Below are positions 32,607 through 41,813 of a DNA stretch of 64,000 bases, in pieces (within the stretch, counting starts at the first letter, position 1; every line of letters begins with the position of its first letter). The stretch is from positions 7,443,001-7,507,000 of the forward strand of contig NZ_CP025407.1 of NCBI RefSeq assembly GCF_002847285.1, read 5' to 3'. The translations under genes and the position numbers were made by a program. A model generated the notes under the pieces. It searched no databases, was not told the origin of the DNA, and saw only the letters and a program-made list of their open reading frames with translations. This DNA comes from Streptomyces sp. CMB-StM0423. Its GTDB lineage: Bacteria; Actinomycetota; Actinomycetes; Streptomycetales; Streptomycetaceae.

Positions 32607-33953
32607 ATGCGACGCGGAGGACCCCCGTGGTGGGGGCGGGACGACGAGGCCGGCGGCCGGCGGTGGCCGGGGCCCCCGTTCGGCGGGCCCTACGCCCCCG
32701 GCGGCCCACCCACCGCCCCCGACGACAACGACGGCCGCCCGCTGCCCGGCATGCTCCGCTGGCTGCCCAGCCGCGACCGCCTCCCCTGGCGCTCCACTCT
32801 CTTCCTGACCTTCTTCATGGTCATCGGCACCCGCGGCGCCGCCCAGGCCACCGACCGCATCGACCCCTTCCCGGGCGCCATCGGCTTCCTCCTCGCCGCC
32901 GCCGTCCTCCTCCTGCTGCGCCACCGCTACCCGCGCACCGCCGCCTTCGGCACCGTCGCCGTCTGCCTCGGCTATCTGGCCACGGGCTTCCCGTACGGGC
33001 CGATCTTCCTCAGCGCCGCCGTCGCCTGCTTCGCCGCCATCTCGGTGGGGGAGCGGCACGCCGTCTGGGGGGCGCTCGCGCTGCTCTTCGCCGGCCACAT
33101 CGCGTACACCTCCGTCCTCTACCGCTGGCTGCCGCCGAGCGGCGACGGCGGCGGCCACTGGGGCCAGGTACTGTTCGTCATCGCCTGGGTGCTGGCGGTG
33201 GTCGCGGGCGGCGAGTTGATGCGTACGCGCCGCGAGCAGTGGGCCGCCGCCCGGGCCGAGCGGGAGGAGGCCAAGCGCCGCCGCGCCGACGAGGAGCGGC
33301 TGCGCATCGCCCGCGAGCTGCACGACGTGCTGGCGCACAGCATCTCCGTCATCAACATCCAGGCGGGCGTGGGCCTGGCGCTCCTCGACCAGCAGCCCGA
33401 GAAGGCCCGCGAGGCGCTGACCACCATCAAGTCCGCCAGCAAGGAAGCCCTCGGCGAGGTCCGCCAGGTGCTCGACGCGCTGCGCACCCCCGGCGGCGCC
33501 CCGCGCTCGCCCGCCCCCGGCCTCGACCGGCTCGGCGAGCTGAAGGAGCAGGCCGCTGCGGCCGGCCTCACGGTGGACGTCACCGTCGACGGCGCGCGGG
33601 CCGCGCTGCCGCCGGGCACGGAGCTGGCCGCGTTCCGCATCGTCCAGGAGGCGCTGACCAACGTCGTCCGCCACTCCGGCTCGCGCACCGCCCGCGTCCT
33701 GGTCCGGCACGCCCCCGGCGAGCTGGAGCTGCAGATCGACGACGACGGCCCCGCCACCGCGAGCGGCCTCACCGGCGGCGGCAACGGCCTGGTCGGCATG
33801 CGCGAGCGCGCCGCCGCCCTCGGCGGCACCGTCGAGGCCGCCACCCGCGCGGACGGCGGCTTCCGGGTGCGGGCCCGCATCCCGCTGACGGCGGATACCG
33901 TGAACGCCGGCCGCGTGACCCCTAATCGCCACACCCCAGAGGAGCGCCAGTGA
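32607..33953 (+). CDS. NarL-type sensor histidine kinase
   Basis: This is a 448-residue membrane kinase. After a Pro/Gly-rich tail, five or six membrane helices span about residues 60-190 with no large extracellular domain, so it probably senses an intramembrane or envelope signal. A coiled linker leads to the HisKA_3 box RELHDVLAHSISVINIQAG with the phospho-acceptor His239, followed by the ATPase domain (EALTNVVRHSG, DDDGPATASG, GNGLVGMRERAAALGG). It overlaps the response regulator gene by four bases. TAGCGT about 7 bp upstream suggests a leaderless transcript. Confidence 0.92.
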   Translation: MRRGGPPWWGRDDEAGGRRWPGPPFGGPYAPGGPPTAPDDNDGRPLPGMLRWLPSRDRLPWRSTLFLTFFMVIGTRGAAQATDRIDPFPGAIGFLLAAAVLLLLRHRYPRTAAFGTVAVCLGYLATGFPYGPIFLSAAVACFAAISVGERHAVWGALALLFAGHIAYTSVLYRWLPPSGDGGGHWGQVLFVIAWVLAVVAGGELMRTRREQWAAARAEREEAKRRRADEERLRIARELHDVLAHSISVINIQAGVGLALLDQQPEKAREALTTIKSASKEALGEVRQVLDALRTPGGAPRSPAPGLDRLGELKEQAAAAGLTVDVTVDGARAALPPGTELAAFRIVQEALTNVVRHSGSRTARVLVRHAPGELELQIDDDGPATASGLTGGGNGLVGMRERAAALGGTVEAATRADGGFRVRARIPLTADTVNAGRVTPNRHTPEERQ

Positions 33954-34615
33954 TCCGCGTGATGCTCGCCGACGACCAGGTGCTCGTACGGGCCGGCTTC
34001 AGCGCACTCCTCGACGCCCAGCAGGACCTGGAGGTGTGCGGCGAGGCGGCGGACGGCGAGCAGGCCGTGGCCCTCGTCCGCGAACAGCGCCCGGACGTCG
34101 TCCTCATGGACATCCGCATGCCCGTCCTCGACGGCCTGGAGGCCACCCGCCGGATCACCGGCGACCCGGATCTGGCGGGCGTGAGGGTCGTCATGCTCAC
34201 CACCTTCGAGCTGGACGAGTACGTCTTCGAGGCGATCCGCTCCGGCGCCTCCGGCTTCCTGGTCAAGGACACCGAGCCGGAGGAACTGGTGCGCGCGGTA
34301 CGGGCCGTGGTCGAGGGCGACGCGCTGCTCTCCCCGGGCGTCACCCGCCGGCTGATCTCCGAGTTCGCCGCCCGCTCCAAGGAGCCCGCGGCGGCCGCGG
34401 CGCTGGACGAGCTGACCGAGCGGGAGCGGGAGGTCATGGCGCTGGTGGGCATGGGCCTGTCGAACGAGGAGATCGCCCGCCGTCTTGTGGTCAGCCCGCT
34501 GACGGCCAAGACGCACGTGAGCCGGACCATGGTCAAGCTCGGCGTACGGGACCGGGCGCAACTGGTGGTGCAGGCGTACGAGTCGGGGCTGGTACGCCCC
34601 GGCTGGCTCGGCTGA
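33950..34615 (+). CDS. NarL/FixJ-family response regulator
   Basis: This is the 221-residue partner of the kinase just upstream, starting with GTG inside the kinase stop. The receiver domain has DD at residues 8-9, the phospho-acceptor Asp54 in VVLMDIRMP, Thr in MLTTFE and Lys in LVKDTEP. The C-terminal LuxR HTH reads LTEREREVMALVGMGLSNEEIARRLVVSPLTAKTHVSRTMVKL. The dyad at 32530 is its probable site. No ABC or MMPL target gene is adjacent, so the regulon is unknown. Confidence 0.93.
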   Translation: MIRVMLADDQVLVRAGFSALLDAQQDLEVCGEAADGEQAVALVREQRPDVVLMDIRMPVLDGLEATRRITGDPDLAGVRVVMLTTFELDEYVFEAIRSGASGFLVKDTEPEELVRAVRAVVEGDALLSPGVTRRLISEFAARSKEPAAAAALDELTEREREVMALVGMGLSNEEIARRLVVSPLTAKTHVSRTMVKLGVRDRAQLVVQAYESGLVRPGWLG

Positions 34616-34684
34616 CCCGGGCCGGCCCGCTCCCGCCCGTACCCAGCCGGGCGCCGACCGCCCCGCCCCGTCCGCCGCCGACCC

Positions 34685-36907
34685 TCACGCCCCGGCCCAC
34701 GCCCCCGGCCGCGCCGCCGCCGTGCCCAGCCCCGCCGGCGCCCCGCCCGGCAGCCCGGGACCGCCCGCGTCCTCCGCCAGCTCCGCGGCCCCGTACCGCC
34801 GCACGTGCAGGTGCCAGTTGAGGATGCCGGCCATCCAGTTCTGCAGGTCGCGTACGTAGCCCGCCACCGCCGCGCGGACCTCCTCCGACGCCTCCAGGTC
34901 CGCGTACAGCACCGGCAGCCCGGCCGCGACCACGTGCTCGAACTCGCGCATCCGCCCCGCCACGAGGTCGTGCACGATCCGCACCGCCGCCGGGTAGCCG
35001 ACACCGAAGAAGTTCTCGACGACCAGCACCGCGTTGTGGATGTCGCCCTCGTACTCGATCTCCTTCTGGTACGAGAACAGGTCGTTGAGCAGGCACGCGT
35101 AGTCCACGGCGGAGTTCTCCAGCGCTCGCACCGGCCCGCTCTCGTAGACCTCGGCCGGCACGGTTGTCCCGCGGCGTAGCCGGCAGAGGTACTTCGTCAT
35201 GTCGGAGCCGAACGTCGCCCGGCGCATCTCGATGTAGTCCACGGGGTCCGGGATGCGGTTCTGCGCACGGTTGGACAGCTCCCACAGCCAGGCGTCGAGC
35301 ATGACGTCCACCGTCGTGCGGAAGCGTGCGCGCTCCTCCGGCGGCATCGGCCCGGCCGTCCGCTGCCACAGGTCGGCAAGCCCGCGTTCCAGCGCGTTCG
35401 CCGGGGGCGCCGCCGGCGTCCCGTCGTCCAGCGGCATGCACAGCTTCAGCCGGTCGTTCGAGGCCCGCGCACCGGCCAGATCGCCGGTGCGGCCGAAGAC
35501 GGCCGGGTAGTAGTCGTCCCCGTAGGTGCCCCAGGCCAGCCACTGCGAGGCCAGGTCCAGCTCCTCCTCGTCCGCGTCCGGGTGCAGCCCGGCGGCGCAG
35601 AGCGGGAAGTCGTAGCCGCGCAGCCGCGGGCCGTCCCAGACGTGCGAGCCCGGCACCCCGGGCTGGGGCTGGAGGAAGCCCATGCGGCGGGCCCAGTCGA
35701 CCGTCCGGATCCGGGCCGCGTCGAGGTGCGGCGAGAGGCGCAGCCCGTACGGCATGGGCAGCTCCGGCACCAGCGACGGGCCGACCCGGCGGTGCGGCAC
35801 GTGCGCGTACGAGCGCAGCCGCGCAGCCCCGGTCGCGGTCAGCAGCCCGCGCACGTCCACCCCGGCCCCCGCGGGCGGGTACGACAGGGCGGGCGGGCCG
35901 GCGGCGGCGCCCTCGTTCATGTACCGGCTGGAGCGCAGGTGCCACTCGTGCCCGCCCGACTGCCAGTCCTGCATCCCCTTCGCGTACGCGACCACCCGCG
36001 CGCACTCCGCCGGCGTCAGCTCCTCCTCGGCGAAGAGCAGGGGCAGTTCGGTGAGCGCGGTGTGCTCGAACTGCTGCATCCGGGACGTCAGCAGGTCGTT
36101 GACGCGCTCGGCGGCCTCCTGCGTACCGCAGCCGAGGAACGTCTCCATCACCAGCACGCCGTTGCTCAGCTCGCCCTCGTCCTCCACCTCTCGCTGGTAC
36201 GAGAAGAGGTCGTTGCGCAGGTGCACGGCGTCGGAGAAGGTGTCGCGCAGCACCAGCAGCGGCCGGGAGGCGGCCACCCGGTCCGGCACCTCCGCCGCCG
36301 CCGCGTACTCCACCAGGCCCGCGGACCACGGCGCCCCGCCCACCTTGCGGCGCATCTCGACGTACTCGACGGGGTTGGCCACCCGCCCCTCGTCGATGTT
36401 GGCCAGCTCCCACAGCGACTCGTCGAGCAGGTTGACCGTGCTCTGCGCGAACCGCCGCCGCCACCCCGCCGACATCGCGGGCACGGTCCGCGCCCACAGG
36501 TCCGCGAGCCCTGCCTCCACCGGGTTGCGCGGCTCCGGCATGTCCGCGCCGGACGGCTCCAGCGGCATGAACGCGGGCAGCCGGTCGAGGTACGCCTTGG
36601 CCCCGGCCCGGTCGCGGTCGCGCTTGAACGCCTCCACGAAGTGGTCGTCGAAGAAGAACACCCACACGTACCAGTCGGTGACCAGGGACAGCACGTCCGC
36701 CGAGCACTCGGGGTGGGTGTACGCGCACAGCAGCGCGTAGTCGTGCGCGTCGAGGTCGGCGGAGTCCCAGATGCCCGAGCCCTCCAGCATCCCCATCCCG
36801 CGCGCCCACGCCCGCGAGTGCACCCGCGCCTGCTCGACGTGCGGGTTGAGCCGCGCGGGCCACGGCAGATAGAAGGTCGGCAGTTCGAACGGCTGCTTAG
36901 GCGGCAT
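34685..36907 (-). CDS. geoA: Bifunctional germacradienol/geosmin synthase
   Basis: This 740-residue terpene synthase converts farnesyl diphosphate to germacradienol and then to geosmin, the earthy odorant of streptomycetes. Two class I domains are visible. The N-terminal one has DDHFVE (residues 87-92) and the metal-binding NDLFSYQREVEDEGE. The C-terminal one has the variant DDYYP (residues 464-468) and NDLFSYQKEIEYEGD. The start PPKQPFELPTFYLPWPARLNPH is highly typical, so ATG at 36907 (GGGAGGGG upstream) was chosen over an in-frame start at 36952. The gene is single, with no adjacent cyclic-nucleotide-binding 2-MIB genes. It is convergent with the two-component system. Confidence 0.96.
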   Translation of the reverse strand: MPPKQPFELPTFYLPWPARLNPHVEQARVHSRAWARGMGMLEGSGIWDSADLDAHDYALLCAYTHPECSADVLSLVTDWYVWVFFFDDHFVEAFKRDRDRAGAKAYLDRLPAFMPLEPSGADMPEPRNPVEAGLADLWARTVPAMSAGWRRRFAQSTVNLLDESLWELANIDEGRVANPVEYVEMRRKVGGAPWSAGLVEYAAAAEVPDRVAASRPLLVLRDTFSDAVHLRNDLFSYQREVEDEGELSNGVLVMETFLGCGTQEAAERVNDLLTSRMQQFEHTALTELPLLFAEEELTPAECARVVAYAKGMQDWQSGGHEWHLRSSRYMNEGAAAGPPALSYPPAGAGVDVRGLLTATGAARLRSYAHVPHRRVGPSLVPELPMPYGLRLSPHLDAARIRTVDWARRMGFLQPQPGVPGSHVWDGPRLRGYDFPLCAAGLHPDADEEELDLASQWLAWGTYGDDYYPAVFGRTGDLAGARASNDRLKLCMPLDDGTPAAPPANALERGLADLWQRTAGPMPPEERARFRTTVDVMLDAWLWELSNRAQNRIPDPVDYIEMRRATFGSDMTKYLCRLRRGTTVPAEVYESGPVRALENSAVDYACLLNDLFSYQKEIEYEGDIHNAVLVVENFFGVGYPAAVRIVHDLVAGRMREFEHVVAAGLPVLYADLEASEEVRAAVAGYVRDLQNWMAGILNWHLHVRRYGAAELAEDAGGPGLPGGAPAGLGTAAARPGAWAGA

Positions 36908-37109
36908 CCGCCCCTCCCCGGGTTCGTTCGCGTCCAGCGCCCGGGGCAGCACTACCCCCGGCGTCGCCCCGGCACCCCGGGAGACACCCGTAGGGGTGAC
37001 GCGCGGGGCGCGCGTGCGGGTGGGTTACGGGTCGTATACGGCGCCGCCCGCGGGCGTACGGTCCGGGCGTGCGCGCTCCCGCGCCGGGGCGCGGCCGTAT
37101 GCGTGCACT

Positions 37110-37790
37110 TCAGCCGGCCCAGCGGTAGCGGTGCTCGGGCCGCCCCGTGCCGCCGTACTTCAGCGACAGCTCGGCGCGCCCGGAGTCGGCGAAGTGCTCC
37201 AGGTAACGCCGCGCGGCCACCCGGGAGATGGCCGCCGCCTCGGCGCACTCGCTGGCCGAGAGCCCCCCGGGGTGCTCGCGCAGCACCCGCTCCACCAGCT
37301 CCGCGGTGCGCACGTTGAGCCCCTTGGGCAGCGCGCCGGAGACGGTGGGGCGGGTGCTGAAGAGGCGGTCGACGTGCGCCTGCTGGACCCCGCCGGTGTC
37401 GTCGAGCGCGTCGAGCCGGGCCCGGGTGGCGGCGAAGTGGCGCAACTGCTCCTGCAGCGCGGCCTGGCTGAACGGCTTGATCACGTAGTGCAGGGCGCCG
37501 CCGTGCAGCGCGCCGCGGATGGTTTCGGCGTCCCGGGACGCGGTGATCATGAGTACGTCGGTGTCCGCGTGCTCACCCGCGCGCAGCCGCCGCAGCACCC
37601 CGATGCCGTCCATGTCCGGCAGATAGACGTCGAGCAGCACCAGGTCGGGGCGCAGCCGCGCCACGGCGCGCAGCGCCTCCGCGCCGCTGTGCGCGACGCC
37701 GGCCACCTCGAAGCCCTCGGTCGCCGCGACGTAGCGGCTGTGCAGCTTGGCCACCATGAAGTCGTCGTCGACCACCAGTACCCGGATCAC
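37110..37790 (-). CDS. CitB/DcuR-type response regulator, no adjacent kinase
   Basis: This is a 226-residue regulator of carboxylate uptake. The receiver domain has DDD at 8-10, Asp54 in LVLLDVYLPDMDG and Lys in YVIKPFSQ. The C terminus holds a winged HTH (VERVLREHPGGLSASECAEAAAISRVAARRYLEHF), as in CitB/DpiA proteins. It diverges from the tctCBA tricarboxylate transporter genes, which it very probably activates. The sensor kinase that normally accompanies such regulators is not next to it: the neighbour is geosmin synthase. Confidence 0.9.
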   Translation of the reverse strand: MIRVLVVDDDFMVAKLHSRYVAATEGFEVAGVAHSGAEALRAVARLRPDLVLLDVYLPDMDGIGVLRRLRAGEHADTDVLMITASRDAETIRGALHGGALHYVIKPFSQAALQEQLRHFAATRARLDALDDTGGVQQAHVDRLFSTRPTVSGALPKGLNVRTAELVERVLREHPGGLSASECAEAAAISRVAARRYLEHFADSGRAELSLKYGGTGRPEHRYRWAG

Positions 37791-37959
37791 GGCGGTCAGG
37801 CTAGCGCTCCGGGGCGGTCCGCGCCGGGACCAGAACGACCAGAAGTTTCCTTGCGTTCACAAGCGCGACACCTGGGGACCGCGGCGGGAGCATGTGGCGA
37901 CATCCGGACCCCAGTGATCATCCACGGCTCCGCGGAGCCGGCTCCTCGACGAAGAGGCG

Positions 37960-38967
37960 GTGACCCGAACCGTGCGTCTGCCGACCACTCTACGCACCCC
38001 GTTCGCGCTCGCGGCAGCGGCGCTGCTGGTGCTCCTCGGCCCTCCGCTCATCACGGAGGGGGACGGCGCGGCGACCGGCAGCCGGATCCCCGGCCTGGAG
38101 CTGATGGTGCCCAACACCCCGGGCGGGGGGTACGACATCACCGCCAGGACCATCGCCAGGAACATCGAGGAGGCCGACCTCGGCAGCAACGTCGAGGTCT
38201 TCAACCTCCCCGGCGCCGGCGGCACCGTGGGCCTGTCCCGGCTGGTCAACGAGCACGGCAACGGCAAGCTCGCGATGTCCATGGGACTCGGGGTCAGCGG
38301 CGCGGTGCGTACCAACACCACCGACCACACGCTCGCCGACACCACCCCCATCGCGCGGGTGACCGAGGAGCCCGACATCGTCGTGGTCCCCGCGGACTCC
38401 CCGTACGAGTCGTTCGATGACCTGCTGGCCGACTGGAAGGCATCCCCGGGCAAGACCCCGGTCGGCGGCGGCTCGTCCCCCGGCGGCCCGGACCACCTGG
38501 CGCCGATGCTGATGGCCCGGGCCGCCGGGATCGTGCCCAAGGAGGTCAACTACGTGCCGTACGACGGCGGCGGCGAACTGCTCGCGTCGATCCTCGGCGG
38601 CAAGGTCGCCTTCGGCGTCTCCGGCGTCGGCGAGTACCTCGACCAGATCAAGGCGGGCGACCTGCGGGTGCTCGCGGTCACCAGCGGCGAGCGGCACCCG
38701 GGTCTGGACGCGCCGACGCTGCGCGAGACGGGCATCGACGTGGCGTTCACCAACTGGCGCGGCTTCGTCGCCCCGCCGGGGCTGTCCGACACCGAACGCA
38801 AGAACCTCATCCACCTCTTCGAGAAGCTGCACGACACCGACGAGTGGCGGCAGTCGCTGAAGACGAACGGCTGGACCGACGCCTTCCTCACCGGCGAGAA
38901 GTTCGGCGACTACCTCGACGCGCAGGACCGGCGCGTGGTCTCGGTGCTGAAGGAGCTGGGCCTGTGA
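37960..38967 (+). CDS. tctC: Tripartite tricarboxylate transporter substrate-binding protein (TctC)
   Basis: This is a 335-residue extracytoplasmic binding protein of the TTT family (citrate or another polycarboxylate). It has an N-terminal hydrophobic signal or anchor (residues 9-30) with no lipobox Cys. The ligand pocket signature is LELMVPNTPGGGYDITART, followed by NLPGAGGTVGLSRL and GGSSPGGPDHLAPML, both typical of TctC. The start is GTG at 37960. Its stop overlaps the GTG of tctB. It is probably activated by the divergent CitB-type regulator. Confidence 0.9.
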   Translation: MTRTVRLPTTLRTPFALAAAALLVLLGPPLITEGDGAATGSRIPGLELMVPNTPGGGYDITARTIARNIEEADLGSNVEVFNLPGAGGTVGLSRLVNEHGNGKLAMSMGLGVSGAVRTNTTDHTLADTTPIARVTEEPDIVVVPADSPYESFDDLLADWKASPGKTPVGGGSSPGGPDHLAPMLMARAAGIVPKEVNYVPYDGGGELLASILGGKVAFGVSGVGEYLDQIKAGDLRVLAVTSGERHPGLDAPTLRETGIDVAFTNWRGFVAPPGLSDTERKNLIHLFEKLHDTDEWRQSLKTNGWTDAFLTGEKFGDYLDAQDRRVVSVLKELGL

Positions 38968-39584
38968 CGAACGAGCCGACGAGAAACGGGCCGACGGCGG
39001 GCGGGACCCGTACCCCCGCGGAACCACCGGACGGCAAGGACGCCCCGGACGGCACCCCGGCCCCGGACGGCAGGCACGCCCCCGGCGGCCCGCTCGCCCT
39101 GCTGCGCGGCAAGTCCGAACTCGGCGTCTGCGTCCTGCTGCTGGCCCTCGGCGTGCTGGTGCTGATCGACGCGCTGACCATGGACACCGACTACGCCCAG
39201 CGCGGCCCGGTCGGCCCCGAGGCCGTCCCCACCGTCATCGGCATCGCCCTCCTCGTCGTCGCCGCCCTCCTCGCCGTCGACGTGCTGCGCGGCGGCAAGG
39301 GCCAGGCCGAGGGCGGCGAGGACATCGACCTGGAGGCGGCCTCCGAGTGGCGCACCGTGCTGCTGCTCGCCGGGGTCTTCCTCGCCTCCGCCTTCCTCAT
39401 CGGCGAGGTCGGCTTCCCCGTCGCCGGCGCCCTGCTGTTCTGGGGCGCGGCCTACGCCCTGGGCAGCCGGGCGTTCGCCACCGACCCGCTGGTGGCCGCC
39501 GTGCTGTCGGTGCTCACGTACACCGTCTTCAACAACCTGCTGGGCGTCCCGCTGCCCGGCGGGCCGCTCATGGAGGTGCTGTGA
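38964..39584 (+). CDS. tctB: Tripartite tricarboxylate transporter TctB-family protein
   Basis: This is the 206-residue small membrane subunit of the TTT system. A Pro/Asp/Gly-rich cytoplasmic tail of about 45 residues (repeated PDGK, PDGT, PDGR) precedes four helices: GVCVLLLALGVLVLIDAL, VIGIALLVVAALLAVDVL, TVLLLAGVFLASAFLIGEVG, and VLTYTVFNNLLGVPLP. The GTG start overlaps the tctC stop, and tctA begins one base after its stop, so all three are translationally coupled. Confidence 0.88.
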   Translation: MTNEPTRNGPTAGGTRTPAEPPDGKDAPDGTPAPDGRHAPGGPLALLRGKSELGVCVLLLALGVLVLIDALTMDTDYAQRGPVGPEAVPTVIGIALLVVAALLAVDVLRGGKGQAEGGEDIDLEAASEWRTVLLLAGVFLASAFLIGEVGFPVAGALLFWGAAYALGSRAFATDPLVAAVLSVLTYTVFNNLLGVPLPGGPLMEVL

Positions 39585-39585
39585 G

Positions 39586-41100
39586 ATGGACTCCTTCACC
39601 TCTCTCATCGACGGCTTCGGCACCGCGCTGACGCCCGCCCACCTCCTCTGGGCCGCCGTCGGCGTCCTCCTCGGCACCGCGATCGGCGTACTGCCGGGCA
39701 TCGGCCCGGCGATGGCCGTCGCGCTGCTGCTCCCCGTGACGTACGGTCTCGAACCCACCGCCGCGCTCATCATGTTCGCCGGCATCTACTACGGCGGCAT
39801 GTTCGGCGGCTCCACCACCTCGATCCTCCTGAACACACCGGGGGAGAGCGCCGCGGTGGTCGCCGCCATCGAGGGCAATCCGATGGCCAAGTCGGGCCGC
39901 GGCCCGCAGGCCCTGGCCGCCGCGGCGATCGGGCACTTCGCGGGCGGCATGATCGGCACGATCCTGCTGGTCGCCCTGGCCCCGGTGATCGCCGACCTGG
40001 CCGTCGACATCGGCGCGCCTGACTACTTCGCCATCATGGTCCTCGCGTTCATCGCGGTGACCTCCGTGCTGGGCCGCTCCCGCATCCGCGGCTTCGCCTC
40101 GCTGCTCGTCGGGCTCACGATCGGCCTGGTCGGACTCGACCAGATGACCGGCCAGGAGCGGCTGACGTTCGGCTCACTGCAACTCGCCGACGGCATCGAC
40201 GTCATCATCGTCGCGGTCGGTCTCTTCGCGGTCGGCGAGGCGCTGTGGGTGGCCGCCAGGCTGCGCTCGGACAACCAGGGCGCGATACCCGTCGGCCGGC
40301 CGTGGCTGGCCCGTTCCGACGTGCGGCGCACCTGGAAGCCGTGGCTGCGCGGGCCGGCGATCGGGTTCCCGTTCGGGGCGATCCCGGCGGGCGGCGCGGA
40401 GATCCCCACCTTCCTGTCGTACGTGACGGAGAAGCGGCTGTCGAAGCACAAGGACGAGTTCGGCAAGGGTGCCATCGAGGGCGTCGCGGGGCCGGAGTCG
40501 GCGGCGTCCGCCTCCGCGGCCGGGACGCTGGTGTCGATGCTTACGCTCGGCCTGCCGACGACCGCGACCGCCGCCGTGATGCTGGCCGCGTTCCAGCAGT
40601 ACGGCATCCAGCCGGGCCCGCTGCTCTTCGACCGCGAACCCGACCTGGTGTGGGGCCTGATCGCGTCGCTGTTCGTCGGGATGTTCCTGCTGCTGCTCAT
40701 CAACCTGCCGCTGGCGCCGGTCTGGGCCAAGCTGCTGCGCATCCCGCGGCCGTATCTCTATGCGGGCATCCTCTTCTTCGCGGCGGTCGGCGCGTACGCC
40801 GTCAGCGGCGAGGCGGTCGACCTGGTCATCCTGCTGGTGATCGGCCTGATCGGGCTCGGCATGCGGCGCTACGGGCTGCCGGTGCTGCCGGCGATCATCG
40901 GCGTCATCCTCGGCCCGGCGGCCGAGCAGCAGATGCGCCGGGCGCTCCAGCTCAGCGACGGCAGCCTGAGCGGCCTCGTCAACACCCCGTTCGCGGTCAC
41001 GCTCTACGCCGTCATCGCGCTGATCCTGCTCTGGCCCCTGGTCAGGCGGCTCGTCACCAGCGACGCAGCACGAGCGCGACGCGGATCACGAACGCCGTAG
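39586..41100 (+). CDS. tctA: Tripartite tricarboxylate transporter permease (TctA)
   Basis: This is the 504-residue large membrane subunit of the TTT carrier, with about 11-12 helices. The conserved N-terminal motif is complete: GVLPGIGPAMAVALLLPVT, IYYGGMFGGSTTSILLNTPGESAAV. Further on are GLPTTATAAVMLAAF and a GxxxGYPGxxxAxxA-like inner repeat region. The uptake energy is probably the cation gradient, as for other TTT systems. The final 47 bp overlap a small minus-strand gene. Confidence 0.92.
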   Translation: MDSFTSLIDGFGTALTPAHLLWAAVGVLLGTAIGVLPGIGPAMAVALLLPVTYGLEPTAALIMFAGIYYGGMFGGSTTSILLNTPGESAAVVAAIEGNPMAKSGRGPQALAAAAIGHFAGGMIGTILLVALAPVIADLAVDIGAPDYFAIMVLAFIAVTSVLGRSRIRGFASLLVGLTIGLVGLDQMTGQERLTFGSLQLADGIDVIIVAVGLFAVGEALWVAARLRSDNQGAIPVGRPWLARSDVRRTWKPWLRGPAIGFPFGAIPAGGAEIPTFLSYVTEKRLSKHKDEFGKGAIEGVAGPESAASASAAGTLVSMLTLGLPTTATAAVMLAAFQQYGIQPGPLLFDREPDLVWGLIASLFVGMFLLLLINLPLAPVWAKLLRIPRPYLYAGILFFAAVGAYAVSGEAVDLVILLVIGLIGLGMRRYGLPVLPAIIGVILGPAAEQQMRRALQLSDGSLSGLVNTPFAVTLYAVIALILLWPLVRRLVTSDAARARRGSRTP

Positions 41101-41284
41101 CCCCGGCCGCCTTCGCGGCCGTCAGCACCCCCACCCTTGCGTCGCCGCGCACCGCGTCGAAGAACAGCGCGGGCGCGGCGACTGCGAGGAACACCGCACC
41201 CGCAAGCAGTGCGGCCGTGACGGCCGCGTACACGATCTCGACGGTCATTGCGTCCCGTTGGCTCTGCGTCCTCGGTCCCCGCAT
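41054..41284 (-). CDS. Small hypothetical membrane protein
   Basis: This is a 76-residue protein with two hydrophobic helices (VEIVYAAVTAALLAGAVFLAVAAPALFF and a weaker TAAKAAGATAFVIRVALVL). I do not recognise the family. Its high third-position GC supports coding. ATG at 41284 was chosen because GAGGGGG lies six bases upstream; a start at 41248 would give 64 residues. The 3' end overlaps tctA by 47 bp in convergent orientation. Confidence 0.5.
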   Translation of the reverse strand: MRGPRTQSQRDAMTVEIVYAAVTAALLAGAVFLAVAAPALFFDAVRGDARVGVLTAAKAAGATAFVIRVALVLRRW

Positions 41285-41387
41285 TTCCAGCCCCCTCATA
41301 CTCCGAACTCTATCCCCGGAGCGCCGTGTTCAATCCGTTGCACACCGGCCGTCACATCCCGCTCACGGGCTGGTACGGTGCCATGCC

Positions 41388-41783
41388 ATGGCAACGGGGA
41401 GCGCCGAAGGCGCGGTCGTTTCTCAATGGCGGGAGATCCGCGCGGTGCACGCGCGGGCGGTGGGCGAGCTGGACCGTGAGCTGCATCGATACGGCATCGG
41501 GGCCAGCGACTTCGAGGTGCTGGACGTGCTCCTCGGCATGGCGAACTCGGGTGACAAGGCGAGCCTGCGGGTGCAGGAGCTGGCGGACCGGGTGCACCTG
41601 AGCCAGAGCGCCCTGTCCCGCCTGGTCGGCAGGCTGGAGAAGCACGGTCTGGTGACCCGCGGCATGTGCCCCGAGGACCGCAGGGGCGTGCAGGTGTGCG
41701 TCACCGACGCGGGCCGCAGGCTGCACGCCGAGGCGCTGCCGGTGCAGCGGGCGGTGCTCGCCCGCACCGTCGGCGTCAGATGA
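41388..41783 (+). CDS. MarR-family transcriptional regulator
   Basis: This is a compact 131-residue MarR protein. An N-terminal dimer helix (WREIRAVHARAVGELDRELHRYGIGASDFEVLDVLL) leads to the winged HTH: RVQELADRVHLSQSALSRLVGRLEKHGLVTRGMCPEDRRGVQVCVTDAGRRL. The DRRGV wing is classical. No strong ribosome binding site is seen ahead of the ATG at 41388. It is convergent with the MFS gene, and its target is not evident from the neighbourhood. Confidence 0.88.
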   Translation: MATGSAEGAVVSQWREIRAVHARAVGELDRELHRYGIGASDFEVLDVLLGMANSGDKASLRVQELADRVHLSQSALSRLVGRLEKHGLVTRGMCPEDRRGVQVCVTDAGRRLHAEALPVQRAVLARTVGVR

Positions 41784-41786
41784 CCG

Positions 41787-41810
41787 GCCGGCCCGGTTCC
41801 CGGGCCCGGC
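41787..41810. terminator. Hairpin between MarR and MFS genes
   Basis: GGCCCGG pairs with CCGGGCC around a 3-base loop, extended by a bulged outer stem. It lies in the 30-bp gap between convergent genes. Confidence 0.4.
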
Positions 41811-41813
41811 TCC

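Noticed and set aside
37110..37790. Geosmin synthase and the CitB-type regulator as one functional unit
   Set aside because: They share a strand but lie 200 bp apart, and the regulator faces the tricarboxylate transporter genes, its usual partners.
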